Positions 49,170-59,824 of a stretch of DNA of 64,000 nucleotides are shown here, piece after piece. The stretch lies in assembly GCA_963575745.1 (NCBI GenBank), contig CAUYUJ010016354.1, forward strand, positions 124,001-188,000. The letters run 5' to 3'. Origin of the DNA: Prorocentrum cordatum. Lineage: Eukaryota; Sar; Dinophyceae; Prorocentrales; Prorocentraceae. Within the stretch, counting starts at the first letter, position 1, and every line of letters begins with the position of its first letter. The notes beneath the pieces are model-generated. The model was not told where the DNA came from and did not search any database. It saw only the letters and a program-made list of their open reading frames with translations. The position numbers and the translations under genes are program-made.

Positions 49170-49270
49170 TCGGTCGTCGTCGGTCGTCGTCGTCGTCGTC
49201 GTCGGCGTCGTCGTGGTCGTCGTCGTCGTCGTGGTTGTTCAAGGTCGGCGGCACCGGCCGTAAGGCCTCT
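49170..49270 (+). repeat. (CGT)n microsatellite followed by GGTCGGCGGC motif copy 3
   Basis: GTCGTC repeats occupy about 49170-49235. The dispersed motif GGTCGGCGGCACCGGCCGTA then AGGCCT follows at 49243-49270. Confidence 0.75.
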
Positions 49271-49969
49271 CCAAACTACGAATCTGGGCCCCGCCGGGAA
49301 AGAGAGGCGCTGCGCTGCCGACCTTTGGCGAGGGCGACCTCCACCGAGCGCCGCTCCCTGATATAGTGAAGGTCAACCGTGTCAAATACCTGCTTCGGTC
49401 CGCCCCGCCCTCCTCCTACTCCCTGTCCCCGCCTCCTTCCTCCTTTCCCCATTCCTTTCTCCCACTCGCTCATTGCCCCTTCCTCCAAGTCGTTCCCCCC
49501 ATCCCGCTCCCTCTGCGCTACGTGCCTCACCACGGCCTCCTCTTCGATGCCCCTCCTATCTGGGACACCTGCTTTTGAGACACACGGACACACCATCCCG
49601 AGAGATGACGGGGACGATGGGATCGAGGAAGATTTGATGCGGGAATGTACGTATATGACATACGCGAGAAATGGCAAAGACGAGCTGGTGAGAGAACCGA
49701 TCGCGTTGCTATCCCAAGTGGAGTACACCAAAAGCGGTACATGTAGATGCTACGAATTGGGTACTCAGACAATTCGCCGGCCCAACGGGCCAGGGCGTGC
49801 TAAGATCTCCGGTAACTGGTTAACAGTATTAACAGTATTTCTAGTTCGCGCGCGCGGGGCGGCCCCTGGGGGTCCCCCGGCGAAAAGTACCCCGACCAAC
49901 GCCCGACCGCCGCCCGACCGCCGCCCGACCGCCGCCCGACCAAGTCTACTCAGAGATGGTTTTCCTTCT
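49271..49969. other. spacer with no recognised gene
   Basis: 49900-49940 has four CGCCCGACCGC direct repeats. Nothing else stands out. Confidence 0.5.
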
Positions 49970-50610
49970 GGGTGCGGCCTCTCAGGCTCCCCAGAGCGCG
50001 CTCAGAGTGCCCCAAGAGGCCCCCAAGACTGCCCAAGAGGCCCCCGAGACGCCCAAAGAGCGCTCGAAGACGCCGAAGATGACCCCAAGACGGCCCAAAA
50101 GGCCCCCAAGACAGCCCAAGAGGCCTCCAAGACGCCCCAAGAGCCTTCCAAGAGGCCTCCGAAGAGAGCCCCAAGAGGCCAAAATCGTTGATTTCATTGG
50201 TTTTTTCTATGTTTTTTGTGTTCTGGCTTTTTCGGCTTCCGGACGCTCCAAGACGGCCCAAGAGGCCCCCAAGACCGCTCCAAGACGGCCCACGAAGCTC
50301 CCAAGACGGCGCCGAAACGACCCAAGAGAGCCCTCAAGACGGCCCAAGTGCCGCCCAAGACGGACCAAGAGGCCCCAAGACGGGCCCAAGAGGGACTCAG
50401 GAGGGATACCGAGAACTCAAAAATGGAGCCCTCCGTCCCAGAAGGCGCCCAGGAGGTCCCAAAGAGGCCCCAAGAGGCCTCCAAGAGGCCCCAAGATGTC
50501 GCCAAGAGGCCCCAGGAGACTCCCAGGAGGCCCAAAAGAAGCCCCAGAAGGCTTCAAACATGTCTCCCAGGCGCCCCCGAACGGCCTCTCAACAGACCCC
50601 AAGAGGCCCC
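49970..50610 (+). repeat. CCAAGAGGCCCCCAAGACGG minisatellite, forward
   Basis: Units of about 20-21 bases. At 50165-50260 it includes a non-repetitive spacer (CCAAAATCGTTGATTT and then CCGGACGCTCCAAGACGGCC). That spacer is the reverse complement of spacers in the 56200-57330 array. Confidence 0.8.
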
Positions 50611-51014
50611 CCAAAGAAGCATCTTGACGACGACTCTATTTCGCCCCATCGAGAGACGACCCCCAGGGAACTGCTTCACCATCAAAACTCCCCACGCAAC
50701 GCGTCCGAACGACACCCGCCCCCAAGAGCGCAACATGGGCAACGAACACACAGACAATTATCCCGGCAAAGCAACCTAACAGCGATGTGTCTAAGTATAA
50801 CTGAAACATGCAGCAGCAGTGAGAGGCACTGTGATACCAACAGTAACAGTAATAGTGATGCAAAAGCTGTTGTCATCGTCGCGCTGAGCTTGATTCGATG
50901 TGTTGTCAAACAAGGTACTGCCATGGACGCATGTCGCTTGAATGACTACATGTATAAACGAGACACTGCTATCAACGCCGGCGTGTATACCTGTTGTGTG
51001 CGATTTTTCCAAAT
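50611..51014. other. spacer with no recognised feature
   Basis: No gene or array recognised. Confidence 0.5.
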
Positions 51015-51379
51015 GTAGCCTGGGAATGGCGTTCTGGGAGGTCTCGGAGCACGAAGTGTGTGACTCTTGCATCCTGTTATTCCGAATGTGGCCTGGGAAT
51101 GGGGTTCTGGGATGCCAAAGAGCTCGAAATGTGTGACTGTTGCATCCCGTTAATCAGAATGTGGCCCGGGAATGGAGTTCTGGGGTGTCAAGTACGAGGA
51201 ATTGTATGACTGTTGCGTCCGGCTATTCCGAATGTGGCCCGGGAATGGCGTTCTGGGAGGTCAAGGAGCACCAAGTGTGTGACTGTTGCATCCGGTTATT
51301 CAGAATGTGGCCTGGGAATGGGGTTCTGAGAGGTCGACGAGCACGAAGTGTGTGACTGTTGGTGAAAAACGAGCCCGGC
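51015..51379 (+). repeat. 73-bp tandem repeat, five copies
   Basis: Unit starts GTGGCCTGGGAATGG at 51015, 51088, 51161, 51234 and 51307 are spaced by exactly 73 bases. Each unit also has GTGTGACTGTTGCATCC. Copies differ only by substitutions over most of their length. Confidence 0.9.
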
Positions 51380-52199
51380 ACAGGCCCGGCACCCTGCCGG
51401 CCGGCAACTCCCAACGCCTGCCCGGACCCCCCTGTGGAGTGATCTGTGAGCTCTTTTGAGTCAACTAGAAACCTATCAGTCTACGCTGTTAGGTAAAAAC
51501 CAGCGATGCCATATCACGGGCCGGCGGAATGAGCGAAGCGATTCAATAAATAGAGCCTGCTCGACGATATATAACTAAGTTGGCACAGATGCAAATGCAT
51601 GCAGATGGTGGTAAAAAGGCGATGCAACTTCATAGGAGCAGGGATGTGTGGCCCATGCACGGAGAGCTACCCGTATACATCATATGAATCATATGTCTAT
51701 ATGTATGTATATCACCGGGCACACACACACGAGAGAGAGAGAGCAAGAACGAGAGCGACAGGGAGAGGGAGAGGGAGAGAGAGAGAGAGAGAGCGATAAC
51801 GAGAAAGCGAGAGAGAGAGAGAGAACAAAACAAACAACGAGACAGGTAAGTGGAGAGACAGAGAGAGGGAGGTCAAAATAATGAGGGAACTCACGCGTAG
51901 TAGGTTCATGTCGTCGCCCCCGCACATAGCAGCGGCCACCCTGATAATCCCACCAGACTATTCTGGTGCGAGTGGTTTAGCCAGGTTCCTCGTCCATTCC
52001 ATCTTTCTCTTCCCCGTCGGAGAGGGCTTTACCCCTCCCCTCGCACCCAACCCTTGGGCGTGGAAGAGGGGTTCCACGAGGCGTTGGTCCGTCCAAGATG
52101 GCCTCGACGAGGAAGCCACAAACATTGATGTTACTAAAATGTGTTGGCCACAGTTTGGCCTCGTGTGGGGCGTGGGGGTGGCATAATTGCATGCGGTCC
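51380..52199. other. spacer with a GA microsatellite
   Basis: (GA)n with interruptions occupies about 51730-51830. No gene is seen. Confidence 0.55.
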
Positions 52200-53040
52200 C
52201 TCAGTTGATCGATCTCTTCGAAGATGGCCCCAAAATGGCCCCTCAGGCCCCCAAGAATGCCCCAAGGTAACTCCATGAGGTGCCCAGGAGGCCCCAAGCG
52301 ACCCGCAAGAGCCTTCCACTTGCCCCCAGAAGGCCCCAAAAAGATACTCAAGATGCGCGAAGCCCCTCCCCGAGGCACCCAAAATGCCCCAAGAAGCCTC
52401 GGCGACAAGGCCAAGCTCATTGATGTTACCAGCGTGTTGGCCACGTGTTGGTTTCTGGAAGGGGGGGGCCTAGATTAAGGAACGCCTCTCCTCCTAGATG
52501 ACCCCAAGATGGCCCGAGGGGCTCCCAAGGGTGCCCCAGGAGGGCCCCAAGAGATGCCCAGGAGGCAACAAGAAGCCCCCCAGAGGCACCCAACACACCC
52601 TCAAGATCCTCGAGGTGGCCCGAGAAAGCCCCCCAGAGGCACCAAAGACGCCCCAAAGGCCTCGGCGAGACGGCCAAAATCATTGAATTGACTGTGATGT
52701 TGGCCACATGTTGGCCCCTTGGGGGGGGGACCCTAAGTAAGGAACCCATCGCTTGATCGATCTCTTCGAAAAATAATTCCAAAATGGTCCCCGAGGCTCC
52801 CAATGGTGCCCCAAAACGGCCCCAAGAGGTGCCAAGGAGGCCTGGAGAGGCCCTCACGACGCCCCCCCCCCGAGGTGCCCTCAAAGAGCTCCACGAGCCC
52901 CCCCAGAGACACCCAAGACGCTTCAAAAGGACCCCGGGACTGCACAGAGACCCCCAAGACGCCCAAACAGGACTCCAAGAAACCCCAGAAACAAAAAGAA
53001 ACATAAACCCGAAGAGACTCCGAGAGGCACCCTAGAAATC
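52200..53040 (+). repeat. AAGAGGCCCC minisatellite in about 280-bp higher-order units
   Basis: GATCGATCTCTTCGAA, the short AAGAGGCCCC units and CATTGATGTTACCAGCGTG with GTTGGCCAC recur near 52120-52230, 52415-52450 and 52680-52770. This marks about three higher-order copies. Confidence 0.75.
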
Positions 53041-54235
53041 TTTGCTCTATGTGCTCGCTCTCCTCCTGCTACTGTTCCTGTGTTCGCTCTTGCTCCTGCT
53101 CCTGCTCCTCCCACTGCTCCTCCTCTTCATCCGCCCGTTCCTCCTCTTTCCTCATCCCTCCTCCATCACCCCTTGAAATTGTCCCTCCTCCTCCTCCTCC
53201 CCCCTCCTACTCCTCCTACGAATCTCCCTCCATCCTCTACCTCCCGGGTTGTGACGTCTTACCCCGCCTTCTATTTCACCGCAATCTCTTCCACATCCCT
53301 GATCAAGGCAATTCGTCTAGGCATCATTTGTCAAGGGATTTAGGCGAAGCGTCTAGAATATGGGAAAATGTTGACAACAAACGAAGACCAATGTACGGAG
53401 CGTCGTTGTTAGCGAAATTATGTGAACACATGGATGAAGGAGGTGGATGAGACGGGATGAGGCAGAGAGCGAGAGAGAGAGGGGGGGAAACGAAATCCCA
53501 CCAGCCCATTGGGCGTGGGTGGTTTAAAACGCTTCCTCTTCCAACCCCCTCTTGTCCTCCTCCTCCGTCCTGTCTGCTCCCTCCCCCTCCGCCTCGTCCG
53601 ATTCCTCCTCCATCCACTCCCTCTTGGGGTGCTGCGGTTTCCCCAACCTTTTATTCCACTGAATGTTTCCCTACATCCCTGATCAAGGCAACTCGCCGGG
53701 GCATCGTTTCTGGATGAGTTGGTGGGTTACGCGAAGCGTCTAGAACAGATGAGGGATGACAAAGACATGAAAACAAGACAGACAGCGAGAGAGAGAGAGA
53801 GAAAGAGAGAACGAGAGAGAGAGTGAGGCAAGAAGACGGTATATGAGGTCCCGCCGATGGTAGATCCAGAATTGAGGGGGGGGAGGGGGGGGGGAAAAGG
53901 CCCCTCGACCCCTTTCCCTGGTCCGCCGTCCAGAAACATCCGACCCCCCTTTTCCAATCCTTCGTACCAGATACACGACACGTCCCCCATTGTCCAAGGG
54001 AGGAGCGAGTGAACATCCGCGTCCTCCTCTTCCTCCTCCACCTCCTCCTCCTCCTCCTCCTTCTCCCCCCTCTCCTCGATCCTCCGCTTCGATCCTCCTC
54101 TTCAATCCTCCGATCCTCGGCCATCCTCATCGATCCGCATCCTCATATCCCTAATTACTTCTCCTCCTCGCTCCTCCTCTCCTCGGTCCTCTACGGGGGG
54201 CGAGGTTAAGACGATGGAAGGAAGAGGACACATTC
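53041..54235 (+). repeat. about 380-bp units of CTC tract plus ATCAAGGCAA segment
   Basis: Three copies (about 53041-53420, 53421-53800, 53990-54200) start in CTC-rich tracts. The first two continue with CCCTGATCAAGGCAA and GCGAAGCGTCTAGAA, and (GA)n follows. The ATCAAGGCAA segment also occurs near 36686. Confidence 0.65.
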
Positions 54236-55550
54236 TGGATGAGGGAAAGGCGGAGGATGCCAAGTGGCCCTGGCCCAGGGGAGACCAAGCTTCATCGGTC
54301 AGTGATCCTCCGAGCGTGCGCTAACGCCAACTTGTGCTTGCCCAACGGAGCCCTTCAGTACGACGCATGCGGTGTGATGAGGGCCGGGACGGGCTGCGTG
54401 CCACCGGCGGTACTGAACGGGGAATACGCGCATTGGGCCAACTGCTTGGTCGCAGCGGCAAGACTCCTCACCGCGTTTGGGGCAGCCGTGGGATGCAACG
54501 GGGCCGAACTTGGCCACGGCAGGCTCAGAGGGAAGACGAAGCGCAAGGAGAAGGAGATGAGCACGCTCAGGGCGTGAATTTCTAAAAACGTAACATTGGG
54601 CTACGGTCTGACAGAGGACAGAAAAACGTCCTCTGGACCGAACTAAAGAACATTCGAGGGCACCCGCCCCCAGGATACACAAGAGAGCCAACAAGTGCGA
54701 AGAAGGTTTGGATACCCTCCCCTAGCCAACCTCGATCGCATCCCTCGCTCACACCGCAACACACGTTCTGAAGAGCATCGAACCAGGGAGGCCCGGATGG
54801 CCTCCAGAGCACCCCTCGCGAGGCCCAGGGCGCCTCGGGCCTGGGCTGCACCAGGGGTCAAGGCTTATGCTGTTCCCATCGGACTGAAGGACCACATCCC
54901 AGAAATCATTTCGAGCACCCAGAAAGGTGCCGAGAGAGTGTCGAAAGAAGGTCGGACGAGTGTATCCCAGGGCCCGACACGTGAACACCCTCGAGTTTCG
55001 GTACCTTTCTGGTGCTCGAAATTCTTTCTGGTGGTCAAGGCTAAAGTAGGTTGGAACATCACCAATCAAGGCTAAAGTAGGTTGGAACCTCTGGGACGAT
55101 TCGAACTGTACCGTCTTCCTACTTTGGCGGCGAGACCGTGGAGGAAGTGAGAAGGGGCGGGCCTTCACAGAAGGCTCAGACATGCAGTGGCCTTCTGAGA
55201 AATTCTAAGCCTTCCCCGAAGACAAAAGGGAACTTCTCTCGGAAGGCCAGATGGCTTCTGAGAAGCCGTGCCGCCCTCTGAGAAGGCCTTCTCTTTCTCA
55301 CTTCCCCCCCCCCGCTCGCCGCCGCCTACCGGCACGCCCGACATGGGCACAGACAAACATGGGCCTGATGCCAAACAACAATCTTGTCCCAAACCAACAG
55401 CGGCCGCAGTTGGACAAGCGACCTTGTTTGCAACGTCCACGGCGACGCTGACAGCAAGTCCTTTTCAAACAATTGGCAAGGACCCATCGTCGTCACTATG
55501 TTGTCCGTACCCATCCGGATTCTAACAGGCTGCGCTGTTAATCTCCAATG
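54236..55550. other. spacer with no recognised gene
   Basis: 55038-55090 has a direct repeat with AAGGCTAAAGTAGGTTGGAA. Open frames up to 144 codons occur here, without any motif that I recognise. Confidence 0.5.
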
Positions 55551-55710
55551 TGAAGCCTTCCGCAAGAAACCCAACCCTGAGACCCCAGGGCGTCCATTGA
55601 CTCTTGGTGTGGGAACGTCAGGATTCTCAGCGCAAAACCATAGAAACCCAAGAAACCCAGGGCACTCTGGAGGCAAGCAGGGTGTTTCTTGGCATGGGCA
55701 TCCACTGTAG
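55551..55710 (-). repeat. 160-bp dispersed repeat, copy 2
   Basis: Partner of 31549-31708. It lies about 380 bases downstream, on the same strand, of the spliced-leader relic at 56092-56143, so it may belong to the retrocopied transcript. Confidence 0.75.
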
Positions 55711-56010
55711 CCGCTTTCCCTCAGACCCTCAGGGGTCCCGAAACGATGTGGTGACATACCGTGCGGCGACCTCGACATCCCCAAAGACCTCACCGCGCGG
55801 CCCGCCACCGCACCATTCTGGCACCTGGGAGGCCCGGGTCTCCCGAGACGCCCTCGGAGGAAGACCCGGGTCCTAAAATCGTGCGGTGACCCCGAATCCC
55901 CACTGATTCACTGCACTGAAGGGCCCAGGGACACACAAATCCCAAGATTCCCAGTACTTTCTCATAATTGAGGAATTTCCGTCTTCCCCCCTACTTCCGA
56001 TATTTTCAAA

Positions 56011-56050
56011 CTAGAACCACGCGCGCGCTTCGCGCGCGCTTAGGTTCTAG
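56011..56050. repeat. 40-base hairpin
   Basis: CTAGAACC at the left pairs with GGTTCTAG at the right, and CGCGCGCG blocks pair inside around TTC. It may be a terminator-like or recombination structure; no function is shown. Confidence 0.7.
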
Positions 56051-56091
56051 TCACACTTGCGCCCACTCTTAACATTGGCAATGCCGCGCCT

Positions 56092-56143
56092 CCGAAGCCT
56101 AAACGGCGAGAGCCCAAACAGCTTGAGCCAAAATGGCTTCCGT
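56092..56143 (-). other. nested spliced-leader relics (three in tandem)
   Basis: Reading the minus strand from 56143, the first 22 bases match 20 of 22 positions of the dinoflagellate spliced leader and include the perfect core AGCCATTTTGGCTCAAG. Directly after it come two 15-base blocks, CTGTTTGGGCTCTCG and CCGTTTAGGCTTCGG. Each matches 10 of 15 positions of the leader's CCATTTTGGCTCAAG end. Tandem relic leaders are known from dinoflagellate genes that went through repeated cycles of trans-splicing, reverse transcription and reinsertion. The oldest relic lies furthest downstream and is the most decayed, as that model predicts. Confidence 0.8.
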
Positions 56144-56199
56144 TTGGAGCAGGGCGTGCAGGCGCAGCGACGGGCGGGCGCGAGAGCGGCAAGAGTATT

Positions 56200-57330
56200 T
56201 GAGGGCGTCCGGTCAGAGAGCTGTTTGGGGCCTCTTGGGAGCTGCTCGGGGGCCTCTTGGGGGTTCTTGGAGGAGTCTGGGGCTGCTTGGGGGCGTCCTG
56301 GGCGTCTCTTGGGCCACCTGGAGGCCTCTTGGGGCCGAGGGTCCGAAAAGTCCATTCGGATCCCCCCGGTCTTGGGGGCCTCTTGGGCCGTCTTGGGCGG
56401 CTCTTGGGCCGTCTTGGGGCTCGCTTGGGGGCCTCCTGGGCTGTCTTGGGGCTCTCTTGGGCCGTCATGGGGCTCCCTTGAGGTCCTCTTGGGCCGACTT
56501 GGGGCTCTCTCGGGCGGCTCCAAGGGCGTCTTGGAGCGTCGGAAAGCTGGAAAAGCGAGAAAGCAGAAAACATTGTAAAAACCATTGAAAATCAACGATT
56601 TTGGCCTCGTGAGGCCATCTCGGATCGCCTCTCGGAGTTCTCTGGGGGGGTTCTTGGAGGCCTGTGGGGCTGCTTGGGGGCCTCCTGGGCGCCTCTTGGG
56701 GTTCCTGGGCCTGGGGGCTTCTTGGGGCCCGAGCCCGCACAGTCCATTCGGGTCCTCCCCGTTTTGGGGGCCTCTTGGGCCGTCTTGGGCGGCTCTTGGG
56801 CCGTCTTGGGGCGCGCTTGGGAATCCCTGGGCTGTCTTGGGGCTTTTGGGCCGTCATGGGGCTCCCTTGGGGTCCTCTTGGGCTGTCTTGGGGCTCCCTT
56901 GGGGGCCTCCATGGCCGTCTTGGAGCGTCGGAAAGCTGGAAAAATGAGAAAGCAACAAACATCGTTAAAACCAATGAAAATCAACGATTTTGGCCTCGTG
57001 AGGCCATCTCGGAACGCCTCTCGAAGCTGTCTGGGGGGGTTCTTGGAGGCCTCTGGGGCTGTTTGGGGGCCTCCTGGGCGCCTCTTGGGGCTCCTGGGAG
57101 CTTCTTGGGGCCGACGGCCCGAAAAGTCCATTCGGATCTCCTCGTCTTGGGAGCCTTTTGGGCCGTCTTGGGCGGCTCTTGGGCCGTCTTGGGGCCCGCG
57201 GGGGGGCCTCCTGCGCCGTCTAGAGGCTCTCTTGGACCGTCATGAGGCTCCATTGGGGTCCTGTTGGGCCGTCTTGGCTCCCGGGGGCGCCAAGGGGGGC
57301 CCCCGAGGCGCAGAGAGCGCCCTGGAGCGT
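56200..57330 (+). repeat. GGGCCGTCTTGGGGGCCTC minisatellite in three higher-order units
   Basis: Three copies of about 380 bases (near 56200-56600, 56620-56990, 57000-57330) each carry GTCCATTCGGATC-like and GGAGCGTCGGAAAGCTGGAA words. The first two also carry AATCAACGATTTTGGCCTCG, and the third is truncated at its right end. Confidence 0.85.
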
Positions 57331-57427
57331 TCAAATAGGCTCGCCGGCGCCGGGGACTAAAATCGGGTGCGGGGGGGGTGGGGGAGTTTTGGAAAAGTGG
57401 GCTGCCCCTGGGCCCGGGGACCTGGAC

Positions 57428-57459
57428 GCCCGGTACGTATATATACTTATATATATAAG

Positions 57460-57492
<33 letters not shown>

Positions 57493-57495
57493 TCT
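57428..57495 (+). repeat. (TA)n microsatellite
   Basis: TATATA repeats with short ACTTA interruptions. Confidence 0.9.
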
Positions 57496-58017
57496 TGGGA
57501 ATCGTCGATTAATCGTGTCTGTGTGTGTTCCCCTCCTGACACACTGGCCCTCTCCCAATGTTTGGCTTCTGGGTCATAGTTCCGACCTCTGGCGGCCGTC
57601 CAGGACAATGCGGACAAGCCCCCAGGACGCTTCCGACGAGGCGCAGCGGCTGGAACAAATCCCGGGGCGGAAAACCCTCACGAGCGCTTGAGCGGTCCAG
57701 GCAACGCACAGCGCAAATTAACCCGCGGCAAAAGACAGGCGGGAGCGACCGCGGGGCGGGAGGAGGGAAGGGGAAGGCGCTCGCTCACATGGCGGGCGTC
57801 GCCGCGGAGTGGCCGGGGCGGCCAGCCCGTGCTGAACCCAACCGACAAAAACATCTGCAAACCTGGAATCCCAACGGACTCACCACACACGGTGTGGTCA
57901 CCACACCGTTTGGGGGTTTGGGGCTCCGCTGCGGGTCCCCTGCGGCGGGGAGCCCGCACGCCCAGGGGCACCACGGGCACGCTGGGGCAGATGGCCCGGA
58001 CGTGCGCCTCCTGCATC
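57496..58017. other. spacer with no recognised gene
   Basis: Several overlapping open frames on both strands, none with a motif. Confidence 0.5.
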
Positions 58018-58353
58018 CGGTACGTCGACCTGCGGTGCTGCACCCGTGGGGCTCTCGGCAAACGATCGCTCGCTCGCCACCACCGAGGTCTTCCTCCTCA
58101 TCCTCCTCCTCATGCTCCTCCTCCTCCTCCTCCTCCTCCTGCACCATCTCCTCCGCCTCCTCCCCCTCCTCCTCACGCTCCTCGTCCTCCTCCTCATCCT
58201 CCTCCTCCTCCTCGTCCTCCGCCTCCTCCTCCTCCTCCTCCTTCTCCTCCTCCTCCTCCTCGCCCGGACGAACCCCTCCTGCCTCAGGTACGTCGACCTG
58301 CGGTGCTGCACCCGTTGGGAGCTCGGCATACGCTCGCTCGCTCGCCACCTCCA
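58018..58353 (+). repeat. CTC tract flanked by a 68-bp direct repeat
   Basis: GGTACGTCGACCTGCGGTGC starts at 58018 and again near 58286, each followed by TGCACCCGT and GCTCGCTCGCCACC. The CTC-rich tract lies between. Confidence 0.8.
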
Positions 58354-58859
58354 AAGGGCAACGTTACGGGGGGGGGTCATCATCGCCGATGGATGGATGG
58401 ATGGATGGGCGCAAATCACCACGGTCCTGGGCGGGGCGGGTAATCGGGCCGCTATCAACGATGAATGGGCGATTGGGGTTATTTCCATCCCTCCTGAAAA
58501 TAGTCCCTTCTAACATTGTCCCTGGCCAACATCCCCTAGAACCGGGGGGGCTACACATCGGCATCAACATACGTAAACTTTCGGAGGTCCGCTGAAATCC
58601 GCACGGATTCCGGAAAATCTATGCTCATGCCGCTCTTTGTTCTGCGAGCCTCTTCTCCCGTGCTCTCCAGAGCCTCGCACCTCATTGTTGTGAACATCGC
58701 GGGTTTCGAAACCGTGGATCCCAAGCGAACTCACCGCGCAGTGCCTCCCCCCGTGGTTCTGGGACCTCCGAGGACCTGGTCGCCCAAGACGACCTCGGGG
58801 ACCTACCCGAACCCCATCACCGTGCAGTGATCCCGAATCCCCACTGACTCACCTCGCGG
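58354..58859. other. spacer with no recognised gene
   Basis: A short GATG tetranucleotide repeat lies near 58388-58407. Confidence 0.5.
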
Positions 58860-59316
58860 GAAAGAAGGATGAGGAGGAGGTGGTGGAGGAGGAGGGGGAG
58901 GAGGAGGGGAAAAAGGAGGACGGGGGGGATGAGGAGGAGGAGGAGGAGGAGGAGGAGGAGGAGGAGGAGGAGGAGGAGGAGGAGGAAGAGGAGGAGAAGG
59001 AGGAGGAGGAGGATGAGGAGGAGGAGGAGGAGGAGGAGGAGGAGGAGGAGGAGGAGGAGGAGGAGGAGGAGGAGGAGGAGGGGGAGGAGGAGGAGGAGGA
59101 AGGGGAGGAGAAGGAGGAGAAGAAGGAGGATGAGCAGGAGAAGGTGTAGGAGAAGGGGAGGGAGAAGGAGAAGAGAAGGAGGGGCTGGTGGGGGAGAGGG
59201 AGGAGGGGGGGGGAGAAGGAGGAGGGGGAGGGGAAGAGGAGGAGGAGGAGGAGGAGGAGGGGACGAGGGGGAGGAGGAGGAGAAGGAGAAGGAGGAGGAG
59301 GAGGAGGAGGAGGAGG
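58860..59316 (+). repeat. (GGA)n microsatellite, about 450 bp
   Basis: GGA/GAG triplets with few interruptions. Long acidic, basic or proline-rich frames across it are artefacts of the repeat. Confidence 0.95.
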
Positions 59317-59485
59317 ATGCCTGCTGCCGCCGCTGCCAAGGCCAGGGGACTTCTTTTCTGCGGCACCTCTGGGCGCAGACGAGCTCAGACAAGGATGCGC
59401 CGGCTCTGGAAAACGATCGGTCGCGTCGAGCGGAACCTGGACGCGAACAGAGAACATTAGCCAGAGACGAGGGCTCACAACACGC
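59317..59485. repeat. 170-bp direct repeat, copy 1
   Basis: It starts GCCTGCTGCCGCCGCTGCCA and ends in GGGCTCACAACACGC. It matches 59594-59764 at all but a handful of positions. Confidence 0.85.
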
Positions 59486-59593
59486 GCGAGGGGTGGGAGG
59501 GGCTGGGAGCGCGAAACTGAAAGGGCCTAAATGGCAGCGGAATGCGGCCTCTTCAACTCTCGGCAATCGGCAATCTCCAACGAAGTAGGGTCC

Positions 59594-59764
59594 ATGCCTG
59601 CTGCCGCCGCTGCCAGGGCCAGGGGACTTCTTTTCTGCGGCACTTTTGGGCGCAGACGAGCTTAGGCAAGGATGCACCGGCTCTGGAAAACGATCGGTCG
59701 CGTCGAGCGGAGCCTGGACGCGAACAGAGAACATTAGCCAGAGACGAGGGCTCACAACACGCAA
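59594..59764. repeat. 170-bp direct repeat, copy 2
   Basis: Second copy of 59317-59485, lying 60 bases beyond the stop codon of the DIRS-like element. It could be a terminal repeat of that element. Confidence 0.85.
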
Positions 59765-59824
59765 CCCTGCCATACTTCCCAGTTGGTCATCTCGATTAAT
59801 TAAACACTGCATGGGGAAGCACAT

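Noticed and set aside
58817-59824. 335-codon minus-strand frame beside the DIRS-like element
   Set aside because: Most of it is the (GGA)n tract read as Leu or Pro, and the rest is the duplicated 170-bp repeat.
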